A stretch of DNA of 64,000 nt, taken from Rhynchopus sp. YZ270_cl-10. Lineage: Eukaryota; Euglenozoa; Diplonemea; Diplonemida; Diplonemidae. The position numbers and the translations under genes are program-made. Under the pieces are notes generated by a model. That model did no database searches. It saw only the letters and a program-made list of their open reading frames with translations, and was not told the DNA's origin. The DNA is taken from NCBI GenBank assembly GCA_964035575.1, contig OZ037901.1:1178001-1242000 (forward strand), written 5' to 3'. Shown here piece after piece: positions 9,718-20,400 of the stretch (position 1 is the first letter of the stretch; every line of letters starts with the position of its first letter).

Positions 9718-12700
9718 ATGTCCAAAGCACCACCCCGCGCAAAGTCTGATGAGGTTGTAGGTAGCGGAGTGTGGTTCAACCGCCCGTCTGCTGGCTTTGC
9801 AGACCTCCGGCATAGCCATGTGTTCCGTGTGTGCGGGAATCTTCGCGGGAAGTACAATATGTACGAACGCCCGCTGTACTGCATCGACGCGACAGGCCGC
9901 TTCCGCGTCACGCTCATCAAAATCGTCGACCACCCGACGTTCGACAAGTGCATCCTCGTTGCGATTCTCCTCAACGTGGTGATCGAGCTGCTCGACATCC
10001 CCTCCCTCAGTGCCTACGACTGGACACACCCTTTCACCGAATGGGGCGACCGCGTCTTCCTCACCCTCTTCGTAGTGGAGGCTGCAATGAAGACCTGTGC
10101 ATTAGGGTTTGTGCTGCACAAAAATGCGTATCTCCGGTCTGCGTGGAATGTAGGTGACTTCATGATCGTTCTGGTCGGTCTGTTTTCTCTGTTTGTGCAA
10201 GGGAATAATTTAGATGTGATCAGGTTGGTGCGTCTGATGCGTCCGCTTCGTGCGATCAGGAGGGTGCGCGGTATGCGGGTTTTGGTGAACACATTGATGC
10301 AGGCGCTGCCGATGATGGTTGACGTGCTGTGGCTTCTGCTGCTGGTGATGTACGTTTTCGCGGTGCTTGGCATTCAGATGTGGAAGGGGGTGCTGCACAA
10401 GCGCTGCTACTACTCAAGCTCCCCTGACGTATTCATGGTGGTCCCGAACGACACTGATGTATGCGGCAGTCGAGAATGCGCAGCAGTAAGTGGTCTCGAC
10501 GTAGTGTGCGAGATACGACGTGGTGTGGAGCAGACGACCATCCTCAACTTCGACTACATCTGGAATGCCATGCTTCTTGTGTTCAAAGTTGTCACGCTGG
10601 ACGACTGGCCCGCCGACATGGAGCAGATCCAAGACGCCTCAGGCAACACCGCGTGGCTCTACTTCGTGCTCCTCACACTCATAGGCGGGTACTTCTGTCT
10701 TAACCTTGTTCTCGCCATTCTCGCAGTCGTCTACACAGAAACGCAACGTGCGAAGCTCTCTGCTGTGCGCATCCGTGTTGTGCCGCAATGTGACCTACCC
10801 CCAACAGCCACCCACGCAGAAAAGGATATAATAAAATTAAAGGTGGAAGAGTGGCGGCGCGAAGTAGACGAACAGAACAGACTAGAAGGGCGGGCCTCAC
10901 GCAAAAAGCGGCAGAGTGTCAGCGCCACGAAGCTCCTAATGCACGCCTTCGCTTTCGGTCCGAAGAAGGACGACACCTTGAAGGAGATGGACCGCGTGGA
11001 GCAGGAGGAACGCCTTGACATGCAGCGCACTGCACAGGACAACACACGCTTCATTGCGGCAGAACAGCGGTGCACGACGTACACAGGGTTGCTGATGATG
11101 CATACTGTAGGTGCGTTGGCAGTACCGGACATATTCTTTCTTCCGCAAGAGTCCAATTCGGATGACTCCAGCCTCAGGGAGGAGGTGTCGTCAGAGTCGT
11201 CGTCGTCAGAAGATGAGCAGGAAGAGGAGGTGAAGGTGCGCAAGTTTTGGGCATTTCGCCGCCCATTTCGGAGAATCGCGAACAACAAATACTTCAACTA
11301 CATGATGCTGCTTATCACCGGAGTGAACGTTGTGATGATGGCCTGCGACCACCTCGGTGCCAGCGCCGACCTCCTTGCCCTCATCAACAACACAAACCTT
11401 GTCGCGTCGTGGTGCTTTCTCTATGAAATGATCTTTAAAATCATTGGTTTTGGGCCGCGAAAGTACTTCCGCGATGGCTACAACGTGATGGACTGTTTGC
11501 TTGTAGTGTTGTCCATACCGGAGATGTTTTCCCTTATTGGAAACCTTTCGTCGTTTGCAGCGTTTCGAGCGTTTCGCGGCTTCCGTTTAATGGTACGGAT
11601 CAAACCTCTACAGCAGACTGTGTCCGGCATAGCACGCTCTGTCGTCGCCGTCCTGTGGCTGCTGTTACTGATGTTGCTCATCATCTTCATATACGCCATG
11701 CTTGGTCTCTCGCTATTCCAAGCTACCCTCGGTGAAGATGACAGAGAAAACTTCCGTTCCCTCTGGGAAGCCGCGGTAACAGTCTTCGTCGTCATAACCG
11801 GCGACACCTGGGCAACAATCATGAAGAAGGCGATGGACAACAGCTCCTACGCGGCCGCGCTGTACTTCATTTCGCTCTTCTGCATCGGCAATTTGATGCT
11901 GACCAATTTGTTCATTGCGATTTTGATTGACCATTTTAAGGTGTCCGATGACAGCGAGGTGCCTGAGACTCATGCCACCACGAAGCCTGCACAGCTGAAG
12001 GCAACCATTGCGGATGCACCTCTCAAACGCAAGGGCGCGCAGTGGGATGAGAAGGCTGTGGTCGCGCCGAACCTAAAACGCAACGCAGTACGCTTTGAGG
12101 AGGAAGTCGAGATGGAGGAGATCTCTGACGACGACGAGAGCCGAGTTGCCTTGGAGGAGCCTGCCCTGCGACAGTTCAAACGCGAATGGGGGGGCGGGTG
12201 GCGTGTCTCCATCTCCACCAAGCACGACCGCCCCTACTGGTGGAACCGTGCCGTCACCGCACAACGCCTCTGGGTCTGCCCCCTCTCCACAAGCGATAAG
12301 CACCTTACAGAGGATGAGGCGCTGGAGCTGCATAAGTATCGTGCGCAAACGCAGCAGGCGCAGAAGTGTTTGGAGCAGATCTACGCAACGCCGTTTGCCT
12401 CGTTTTGTCCGTACCAGCCGCCGCCAGGGGAGTACAAACGACTGATGCAGAATTCGCTTGAGGCTGCGTTGCAGTTTCCAAACTCAGGGAACCTCCGTCT
12501 CTTTAAGGTATGCGCGACAGCACGCACACTGGAGTATTTGAAGACAGTGTGGATGGGTGATGCGCAGAAGAAGCGTATCTTCCTTCAGCACCTAGCCGAC
12601 GCGGGGGTGCTGTCGCCGTCGGTGAACCCGCCGTGGCTGAGCAACATCGTCGACGACGCCTTGATCCTGCGTGGTGCAGGCAACCCGTACGGCGCTGGGC

Positions 12701-15354
12701 GGGAGTCCTGCGCCACGTCTGACAGCGGCTTTGAGAGCTCGATGGAGACGGACGCAGAGGACCTGGACGCAAAGCTGTGGAAGGCATCGCATAGGTCGCT
12801 AGGGTTGTTCTCTAGGGAGAATGTGATCCGCAGGGCCCTCGCGCGTGTGGTGCTGCACAAACGCTTTGATGACGTGATCATTGTCATGATTCTCATCAAC
12901 GCTGTGTTCCTTGCGTTGGACGACTACTACGCAGAGGAGCGGCCAGGGGGCCGCAAGCTGCTGGAGGTCGCAAACAAGATCTTTATTGCGATCACGCTGA
13001 TGGAGACTGTGAGCAAGGTTATTGTGCTGGGTTTGGTGGGGAAGTGGTGCGAGCGCCACCCGGATGGGACGAGGGCGAGGAGCTACTTAGACTCGCTGTG
13101 GAACCGTGTGGACTTTGTGGTGGCAGTGTCGATGCTGGCGGACCTGATGGGTGTGCCCTTTGCGAACAAGCTGCGCTGTGCACGCACGCTGCGTCTGCTG
13201 GTGCGTCTGGAGGCGCTGCAGGTGGTGGTGCGTGCACTGCTGCGTGCTGCACCGCAGATCATCTACATCTGCATTGTGTGCCTCTTTGTGTGGATCGTCT
13301 TCGGCATCCTTGGCGTCCAGCTTTTCAAAGGCGAGTTCTACGGCTGCAACGACGCCACTGTCATAGACTACCACGCATGCATCGGCACCTACGCGGTGCT
13401 ACAGGTCACTGCCTTCGACTCAACAGCAACAGTGCAGGTACCCCGCGAGTGGTCGAACTACCGTGTGCACTTCGACAACCTGGCAATGTCGCTGTTGACG
13501 CTGTTCGAAGTCGCCGTAGTCGAGAATTGGGCGCCAATCATGTGGCGTGGTATTGACGGCAACCCGTACGGGACAGGGCCTGTCGTGAACGCACACCCGG
13601 TGCGTGCGTTGTTCTTCATCGGATTTGTCGTGGTGGGGAACTTCTTCTGCATCAACCTCTTCGTGGGGACGCTGATCAACAGGTTCAACAGCGATATGGA
13701 AACACTGCTGACACGCAGCCAGGCTAAGGACGCTGCGTACTACCGCCTGCTGTCGCTGTACCGCATGGACTACATCCCTGTGCGCCCGAAGAACCGCCTC
13801 CGCAACAAATGCTACGACCTCATCCATAAGGAGCACTTCGACGTCGCCATCCTGTGTCTCATCCTCCTCAACTGTGCTGTCCTCGGCACAGAGCGTTACA
13901 ACCAGGGCGACGATTGGACGATGTTCCTGACTGTGTCGGACTACCTCTTTGTCGTCATCTTCTCGTGCGAGGCGCTTGTCAAGATGCTTGCGCTAGGGCT
14001 GGCAGGCTACTTCCGTGAGTCGTGGAACCGTTTCGACTTTGTGTGTGTCGCGTCGTCCATCATCGGCATTGCCTTCCAAGGCGTCAACACAGGCGGCTTC
14101 CGTGTCATTCGTGTCGTGCGTGCCTTCCGCCTGCTGAAGCGTGCACGGCGTCTGGAGCTGCTGTTCCACACAATGCTGCGGTCGCTGCCGTCGCTAGGGA
14201 ACATCGTGCTGCTGATGTGCTACGTCTTCTTCAACTGGGGTGTCGTCGGCGTCGAGATGTTCAAGAACGTCAAGCAGAACCCCAAGCTCGGCTCGCACAG
14301 CAACTTCAGAACGCTCCCGGCAGCGGTGCTGGTGTTGTACCAGATTGGCACAACGGAGACGTGGACGAGTGTCATGGAGGGCACGTCGCTTGCTCCCCCA
14401 GAGTGTGAGCCTGCGCTGGACAACTGCGGGAAGAGTTGGGGGAACTACCCCTACTTTGTGTCGTACATGATTGTCGGGAGCTTTGTGTTCATGAACCTCT
14501 TCATCTTTGTTGTGTTGCACAACTTCGAGAACGACCGTCTTGACATCCAGGAGCAGCGCACAGACTCGCGTCGTGGCGAGGTGCACAGAGGCTTTGCGCT
14601 CCTCCGCAAGGCGTGGCTAGTGGAGACAGCGCGCCAGAGCAAGACAGACCGCATGGTGGGGCACACGAACCGCATCGACGTGTCTGCCTTTGTGGAGATC
14701 ATCCAGACCATCCCCGAGCCTGTGTGGAAGCGCCCTGTGCGCATGTTCCTCCGTACACCTGCCGCAGTCAAGTGGCTCAACTTGATCCGCAACATCCGTG
14801 GCCTGCCCGTCACCATCCCAGTGTACAAACCACGCAGGCAGGGTGCCGGCCACCAGCTCGAGTATGCAGATGTGCTGAAGGCGCTTTCAATGCATGTTGT
14901 AGGCCTGCGCAAGGAGGACGTGTATAGCACGCGTTCGATCCACGAGCAGGAGGAGGAGAGCAAGTCGTTCGACCTGCACCAGTACGTCGGTGCACAACGT
15001 CTGCTGCAGATCTGGCGCGAACGGCAGGCGGCGAGCGCAGAGCTGTTGAAACAGAAGCTCGAGAACATGCGCCAGGGTGGGAAGGTGAACTGGAACCGCC
15101 TTCGGTCTTCTGTTGTGAAAGACAAAGACAAGGACAAGGACGGGGCTTCGCTGCAAGGTGTGGACGTCGACGTGGATACGGATGCTGAGAGCGATACCTC
15201 GGCTACTGCGAACAACACAAAGAAACGACACAGATCCAAGCATCACACAGACGGCCTCGCAGCAGAGGGTGACGTCTCGAACAGCTCGGCAGAGGTGCAT
15301 TCCACACAAACGTCGCAACGCCGTAGTCACGCTGCAGGGTTTTTTGAATCTTAG
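9718..15354 (+). CDS. Four-domain voltage-gated cation channel alpha subunit (Cav/NALCN/Nav superfamily), 1,878 aa
   Basis: An intronless frame for a plasma-membrane or flagellar-type cation channel with four six-helix domains. S4 voltage sensors with arginines every third residue are clear: domain I near 165-185 (RLVRLMRPLRAIRRVRGMR), II near 620-640, III near 1155-1175, IV near 1458-1480 (FRVIRVVRAFRLLKRARR). The pore loops read TLDDW (about 293), TGDTW (about 694), VVENW (about 1269) and TTETW (about 1545), so the selectivity ring is D-D-E-E. Acidic rings are typical of Ca2+ channels. The II-III linker carries a WW-like module near 825-856 (GW...RPYWWN...W..P). After the last S6 there is a pre-IQ-like region and an IQ-like stretch near 1755 (AQRLLQIWRERQ), then a Lys/Asp run and a polar tail. 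The channel family is certain. Ion choice is inferred. Confidence 0.93.
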   Translation: MSKAPPRAKSDEVVGSGVWFNRPSAGFADLRHSHVFRVCGNLRGKYNMYERPLYCIDATGRFRVTLIKIVDHPTFDKCILVAILLNVVIELLDIPSLSAYDWTHPFTEWGDRVFLTLFVVEAAMKTCALGFVLHKNAYLRSAWNVGDFMIVLVGLFSLFVQGNNLDVIRLVRLMRPLRAIRRVRGMRVLVNTLMQALPMMVDVLWLLLLVMYVFAVLGIQMWKGVLHKRCYYSSSPDVFMVVPNDTDVCGSRECAAVSGLDVVCEIRRGVEQTTILNFDYIWNAMLLVFKVVTLDDWPADMEQIQDASGNTAWLYFVLLTLIGGYFCLNLVLAILAVVYTETQRAKLSAVRIRVVPQCDLPPTATHAEKDIIKLKVEEWRREVDEQNRLEGRASRKKRQSVSATKLLMHAFAFGPKKDDTLKEMDRVEQEERLDMQRTAQDNTRFIAAEQRCTTYTGLLMMHTVGALAVPDIFFLPQESNSDDSSLREEVSSESSSSEDEQEEEVKVRKFWAFRRPFRRIANNKYFNYMMLLITGVNVVMMACDHLGASADLLALINNTNLVASWCFLYEMIFKIIGFGPRKYFRDGYNVMDCLLVVLSIPEMFSLIGNLSSFAAFRAFRGFRLMVRIKPLQQTVSGIARSVVAVLWLLLLMLLIIFIYAMLGLSLFQATLGEDDRENFRSLWEAAVTVFVVITGDTWATIMKKAMDNSSYAAALYFISLFCIGNLMLTNLFIAILIDHFKVSDDSEVPETHATTKPAQLKATIADAPLKRKGAQWDEKAVVAPNLKRNAVRFEEEVEMEEISDDDESRVALEEPALRQFKREWGGGWRVSISTKHDRPYWWNRAVTAQRLWVCPLSTSDKHLTEDEALELHKYRAQTQQAQKCLEQIYATPFASFCPYQPPPGEYKRLMQNSLEAALQFPNSGNLRLFKVCATARTLEYLKTVWMGDAQKKRIFLQHLADAGVLSPSVNPPWLSNIVDDALILRGAGNPYGAGRESCATSDSGFESSMETDAEDLDAKLWKASHRSLGLFSRENVIRRALARVVLHKRFDDVIIVMILINAVFLALDDYYAEERPGGRKLLEVANKIFIAITLMETVSKVIVLGLVGKWCERHPDGTRARSYLDSLWNRVDFVVAVSMLADLMGVPFANKLRCARTLRLLVRLEALQVVVRALLRAAPQIIYICIVCLFVWIVFGILGVQLFKGEFYGCNDATVIDYHACIGTYAVLQVTAFDSTATVQVPREWSNYRVHFDNLAMSLLTLFEVAVVENWAPIMWRGIDGNPYGTGPVVNAHPVRALFFIGFVVVGNFFCINLFVGTLINRFNSDMETLLTRSQAKDAAYYRLLSLYRMDYIPVRPKNRLRNKCYDLIHKEHFDVAILCLILLNCAVLGTERYNQGDDWTMFLTVSDYLFVVIFSCEALVKMLALGLAGYFRESWNRFDFVCVASSIIGIAFQGVNTGGFRVIRVVRAFRLLKRARRLELLFHTMLRSLPSLGNIVLLMCYVFFNWGVVGVEMFKNVKQNPKLGSHSNFRTLPAAVLVLYQIGTTETWTSVMEGTSLAPPECEPALDNCGKSWGNYPYFVSYMIVGSFVFMNLFIFVVLHNFENDRLDIQEQRTDSRRGEVHRGFALLRKAWLVETARQSKTDRMVGHTNRIDVSAFVEIIQTIPEPVWKRPVRMFLRTPAAVKWLNLIRNIRGLPVTIPVYKPRRQGAGHQLEYADVLKALSMHVVGLRKEDVYSTRSIHEQEEESKSFDLHQYVGAQRLLQIWRERQAASAELLKQKLENMRQGGKVNWNRLRSSVVKDKDKDKDGASLQGVDVDVDTDAESDTSATANNTKKRHRSKHHTDGLAAEGDVSNSSAEVHSTQTSQRRSHAAGFFES

Positions 15355-15621
15355 AGTGTTTTATGAACTATTTCCCCTTTTGCCTGCACCCAGAGGTGTT
15401 CTGTTTCCTCTGTTAGCTATCCCTAAAGTAAAGGAATTTTGCGACACTTTTTTTTGTGTATTTTTTTTTTGTCATCAGCACCCACTCTGCATGACAACAA
15501 AACTGACAACTTGTGCACAACTATCTTCATTCACAAGTAAAAAAATATATGGGCAAACGGGAAAAAAAGCAGGCACGTTAGCTTTCACAGGGTTTTCTGA
15601 TTTCTACAAGATTTTTGTTTT

Positions 15622-15728
15622 TCAGATGTAAACCACGAAAGGTATGTTAAACTGCCATGGTTGGGGTGCAACCCCCGGTTATGTACCAAAGGTACACTGT
15701 CACAAGAGGGCGGTATTTCAAATCAACA
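15622..15728 (+). repeat. Dispersed ~110-bp repeat, copy 2
   Basis: Partner of 7873-7985, with the same ordered landmarks (CAGATGTAAACCACGAAA, CATGGTTGGGG, ACCAAAGGTACACTGT, CAAGAGGGC). Spacing between landmarks differs by a few bases, so the copies are old or fast-changing outside the landmarks. Confidence 0.6.
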
Positions 15729-15964
15729 TTTTTTCTTCTCCCAATGTGGTATTGTGTGCAGTCACGCATTTACGACGAACTGCTTTGACGTACCCAAACG
15801 GCGTCGTTAGATTTCTTGCGAGCCCCACTGTGTGAGGGTTTTCATTTTCATTTTTCCATTTCCATTTCTAAAGTGTTGTTTTATATATGTTTCTTCGTTG
15901 TTTTTGCGTTCGTCATTCCTTCAGCAGTATCAGTACGTCTATAATAGGTGGTCTTCTATTTAAC

Positions 15965-16036
15965 CAAAAACCCTGATGGATGTATAGTGGAGTTCATCCT
16001 CGGGTGTCTACACTAATACAACCAAGTTTTCAAAAA
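15965..16036 (+). repeat. Dispersed short repeat with A-rich tail, copy 2
   Basis: It contains TAGTGGAGTTCATCCTCGG, then TCTACACTAATACAACCAAG, and ends TTTTCAAAAAAA. The first part also appears at about 62655-62680, so the unit is longer than the phrase common to all copies. Confidence 0.6.
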
Positions 16037-16163
16037 AAGGGTGAATTAGGGCAGGATCCTAGTAGTGTTTTTCTTTCCCTCTCAACTCAATTTTATTGAC
16101 AACAACCTTTTTTCGTTACTTTCGTACATGATGCGATTTCAGGTATTCCACCCGATCTTATTT

Positions 16164-17155
16164 CAGAGTTTCCGCCAAGGTGTACCGGGGTGTACTTTGG
16201 TACACCCCAATATTTTTCCAGGAAAAAATTGGATTTTTACAGGGATTCGGGGTGTACCAAAGTACACCCCGAGAAAAATGGGGTTTTAAGAGGTTGTAGA
16301 TGACCCCCCGTGGTCATGTGACCCCACCGTGCAGAGCGTTTGGCTCGCTGTGTCAAAAGAAGTGGAAGAAAAGGGGGGAAAAATCTAGGGAAAAAAGAAA
16401 AAAAAAAAAGTAGCGTACCGTGCGCCTGCGGCGCTGTGTTGCTGACTATTTGATGTTGCTATATTATCATTGACACTTCTGTGTATTGCCCCTTTTTTAA
16501 AGGAGGCTTCGGTGCAAGCGACGAATGCATTCACTTTCTACTACATGTCCCAACGGGATCCCTCTCATCACTCTCACAAGACTCCTTACCTTTCCCCATT
16601 GTCTCCTTGATTCCGCTTCCACCTCCTCCTCCAGCCGAAGTGATGCCCGTATCGCCTCGTCAACCGTGGGAGGGGTCTCCTTCTTGACCAAGACAAGTCG
16701 GCTCTGCCGCAGCTTTGGCAACTTTTTGGGTTTTAGCACCAGCTTTGATAGCAACCATGTTAAACTTCACAGCTGGTTCGTTTGGAGGTCGGGGGTGGAA
16801 GCTTCACAAGGTAAAGGAGTCTTGTGAGAGGGTGATGGTATTTGCTTTTTTCATTGCATGGCGCTACACAGTGATTACAGTGCTGCAGAGATGCGCCACA
16901 TATCTGCAGCCCAGTGGAAGTGACACCCCAACCGGTAGTGAGCGTATCTCGCGCCTCCCCTTCTTCCCTTTCAACCCTTCCCAAAAAATTTTTTTGGAGC
17001 ACCCCCGCACGCTTCGCCTCTCTACCTGTGTCTGCCAGGGAGGCGCGCGCGAAGCGCGCGACGACCGCTTTTTCGGGGAGAAAAAAAATTTTTTGGGGGG
17101 TCATTTTCATGGTACACCCCAATTTCTGAAACCCCAAATCCTGGCGGAAACCCTG
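16164..17155. mobile_element. Non-autonomous DNA transposon with inverted ends and 5-bp target duplication
   Basis: The left end reads CAGAGTTTCCGCCAAGG and the right end, on the other strand, CAGGGTTTCCGCCAGGA. Both are followed inward by copies of a GGTGTACC/GGGGTGTAC motif. The element is bracketed by TATTT on both sides (16159-16163 and 17156-17160). The interior holds a perfect GGGGTGTACTTTGGTACACCCC-like palindrome, a CGCGCGCGAAGCGCGCG hairpin near 17045 and a short coding-like fragment on the - strand (16497-16754). No transposase is seen. Superfamily is not assigned. Confidence 0.7.
16497..16754 (-). pseudogene. Possible captured gene fragment with a UIM-like helix, inside the transposon
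   Basis: Within the inverted-repeat element, the - strand holds an 85-codon frame rich in charged helix-forming residues. The phrase DEAIRASLRLEEE resembles a ubiquitin-interacting motif (acidic run, then A..S). A neighbouring frame opens MVAIKAGAKTQK, so the segment may be a captured and decayed exon. Composition is richer in GC than the flanks. I cannot name the source gene. Confidence 0.25.
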
Positions 17156-17457
17156 TATTTTGTAAAAAAAAAATGTTTTTTTTTTCCACAGCGTCCACCT
17201 GATTTTGCGGTAAAATTTGCTGGAGTTTGGTAGGGCAGCTTGGTGGTATTAAAACATCACCAAAAAATGCAAAATCAGGTGGATTCCCCATTCTCTGATT
17301 AGAATGGATGAAAAAAGGTTTTTTTTTTATACCTTCAACCATAGTGCCGTGTGTGTGGACCGATTTAGAGTTTCCCCCCCACAGTTCCCACAGAGACTCA
17401 CTTTTTTTTTTTTTCTGTGTGGCGCAAAAAGGGATTTCCCCCCCCCCCCCCCCCCCC

Positions 17458-17479
17458 CCTAGGGGAGGGTCACTGCACG
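17458..17479. repeat. Left outer inverted repeat around the palindrome field
   Basis: TAGGGGAGGGTCACTGCACG here is the reverse complement of the right copy at about 25844-25864. The pair encloses both palindromes, so the 8.4-kb block is a third level of inverted structure. Each copy also abuts a long C run on its outer side. Confidence 0.65.
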
Positions 17480-20400
17480 CACGGCGGGGTCCGCACACCC
17501 CGAGGGTCCGTAAAACGGCATGTTAGGAGGGTCCCTCTTTACGGAGTGTCATTACGTACCCTAGGGTACGTAATTACGGACCCTAGGGTCCGTAATTACG
17601 TACCCTAGGGTACGTAATTACGTACCCTAGGGTCCGTAATTACGGAGCCTCCCAGGGAAAGGGACTCTCGAAAAATTTTTTTTGCCCCCGTTTAGGGCTA
17701 ATTTCGACGATTTGAGGCCATTAAAAGCAAAATTTGGCACTTTTGAGCATCTGTGGGGGTCTAAAACGCAGTTTAGAGTACCACAATTTTTAGTGGGTTT
17801 TACCGAAAACAAGTCAATTTTTGGTCCGAAAAAAAATTTTTTTTGACATCACAAAATTGCCCTTGGTGGGACTATGTGTCCTCAATGCTGGGCGAAAAAT
17901 GCAAATATAGCTATTTTTAACTTTCACACACAATTTTAACGGGTTTTACCTGTGTACCTGTGTACAGCTTATTTGTTGTGAAAGACATCTTCCACCATGC
18001 ATTGAGGAGGGTAAGACAGTGGTCGCAGTTTGTACTTGATAGCATTACAACATTTAACTTCTCCACGGGGGTCTTGGGCCGTTCACTCGGTTATACCTTG
18101 ACCAGCGGAAGAGGCCTTTTTGGTCTCTAGAATATCCGGTATTCCCGAACGGAGGCGCACTTTGTGTGTTACTACGACCTGGCAATTTCCAGCAGTAGGT
18201 TAAGTAATCTTTCTTGTAAATTGTTGGATCATTATCTCCTCAGTGCATGAATGCCCCACGTGACTGGACACTTTTGTGTTTGTCATGTGGAGCTGTGGTT
18301 GCTTTTTCACGACTTTTTTCCTTGTACACCAGTGTATCGTGTACCGGGGTACTGGGCCGAAAATACACCAGTACCCAGGTGCCTGGGTGCCCAGACACAC
18401 CTCTGTACCCAGAATCCAGTCTCCCACCCAGAAAACCTACTCATACACCAGAAAAGTGAAAATAGCTACTCGACCAGAAAAGTAGCTGGGAAAAGTTCAG
18501 AAAAAGCCAGAAAATTTCAACAAAATGCATTTTTAGGTTCTCGAAGACACTGGGTACTGGGTACTGGGTACTGGGTACTGGGTACTGGGTACTGGGTACT
18601 GGGTACTGGGTACTGGGTACTGGGTACTGGGTACTGGGTACTGGGTACTGGGTACTGGGTACTGGGTACTGGGTACTGGGTACTGGGTACTGGGTACTGG
18701 GTACTGGGTACTGGGTACTGGGTACTGGGTACTGGGTACTGGGTACTGGGTACTGGGTACTGGGTACTGGGTACTGGGTACTGGGTACTGGGTACTGGGT
18801 ACTGGGTACTGGGTACTGGGTACTGGGTACTGGGTACTGGGTACTGGGTACTGGGTACTGGGTACTGGGTACTGGGTACTGGGTACTGGGTACTGGGTAC
18901 TGGGTACTGGGTACTGGGTACTGGGTACTGGGTACTGGGTACTGGGTACTGGGTACTGGGTACTGGGTACTGGGTACTGGGTACTGGGTACTGGGTACTG
19001 GGTACTGGGTACTGGGTACTGGGTACTGGGTACTGGGTACTGGGTACTGGGTACTGGGTACTGGGTACTGGGTACTGGGTACTGGGTACTGGGTACTGGG
19101 TACTGGGTACTGGGTACTGGGTACTGGGTACTGGGTACTGGGTACTGGGTACTGGGTACTGGGTACTGGGTACTGGGTACTGGGTACTGGGCACCCAGAG
19201 AAAGCACCTTAAAAGCAGCGAAGGCGCAGGTTACGGGGAAGACAAGGTATGTAATTATGTTTAACTTTCAGTTACTAGTGAAGATTGAACAAAAAAATGC
19301 CGCATATTTCAACTTGTTCGTGTTTTCAACTCGAAATAAACGCGTAATGTTCACACTATTAAATAGCTATTTTTTTACGCACCAATCATTTTGTGTCACC
19401 TCATGACATGAAGGAGGAAATAGAAACAAAGCATTTTGAACACACTTGCGGTTCTGGGGACGAACCGCGCTGCAGAGCCACTCCTCAGGTCGAGGTGTGT
19501 GCGTTTCACCACAACCTCTCCCATGGGTTTTATCGTGTGATGAGTGTTACGTTTCTATTTGGTTCCACAGGCGCTCGTTACCTGCTTCACATAATTCACC
19601 TCGCTTCACTCGAACCATTTGTGCAGCAGGTCACTCTCTCGACCTGTAGCGTGGAAAAAATCTATCTTATTTCACGGCAATAAATAGCCTTTTTTATTAA
19701 CCTCACCTTTCCCGACTACTACGTTTGTATACCATAACTTAATCACACCCCACATTTACACTTATCACAGGATCGTGAAGTCTGAACTGCACCCGCGATT
19801 GCGATGAGAAGCTTCACCGCGGTCCGACATTCAACAACTCAAAATCTACCCGCATCAATCTATTCTGAGTTTGCGGACGAAGATCTGGGTGGAGGGGGGT
19901 GGGTACACTTAGTCAGTCACTGCTATAGCCATTAACCAAGGGAGCATAGCTAGTGCAAGAAATTCGACTTTGGAAACCTTCCGGAAAGTCTGTCCTCTGC
20001 TTGCGGAGGACTAGACACAAGAAAATATTGCGTTCCCCCAGAAAACCAGTGCACAATTTACACTCCTTGTGGGTGGTCTTGTTGCCTTTTTGGTCAACAG
20101 TAATTTTGGCCCAGGCATGCTCTTGAAGCATGACAATTTAGTGTGTATGGGGCAGGGTGTTGTTTTGTTCTGAATTCTCTTTGTTATAACATCTAAGTCA
20201 ATCGCGGGTGGTGGTTTGTGTAGCGTGAGGCACTCTTTTTAGCAAACTTCCTGCGGCTGCTAAAGTGTTATTTCTTCGGATTTAACAACGTACAGCGTAA
20301 CATAGTGGTTTAGCCTGGTCGACACAACCTTTGATAGCTATGGGATAACCAACCCCCTTCGACCCCTTGTGGGTTCACTGAACAAGCCCTAGTGGTAGTT

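Larger units (their letters stand above)
15355..16163. other. Intergenic region with two dispersed repeats
   Basis: AT-rich; no gene recognised. It holds the repeat copy at 15622-15728 and the A-tailed repeat at about 15965-16036. Confidence 0.5.

Noticed and set aside
17545-17645. Telomeric repeat because of CCCTAGGG runs
   Set aside because: The unit is a self-complementary ~22-bp motif with alternating TACC and GACC, next to the ends of a mobile element, not a telomere heptamer or hexamer array.
18251-19264. Long frame coding repeated GYWVLGT, and its antisense QYPVPST frames
   Set aside because: It is only the 7-bp satellite read through. The flanks lack coding character and the same frames appear on both strands.
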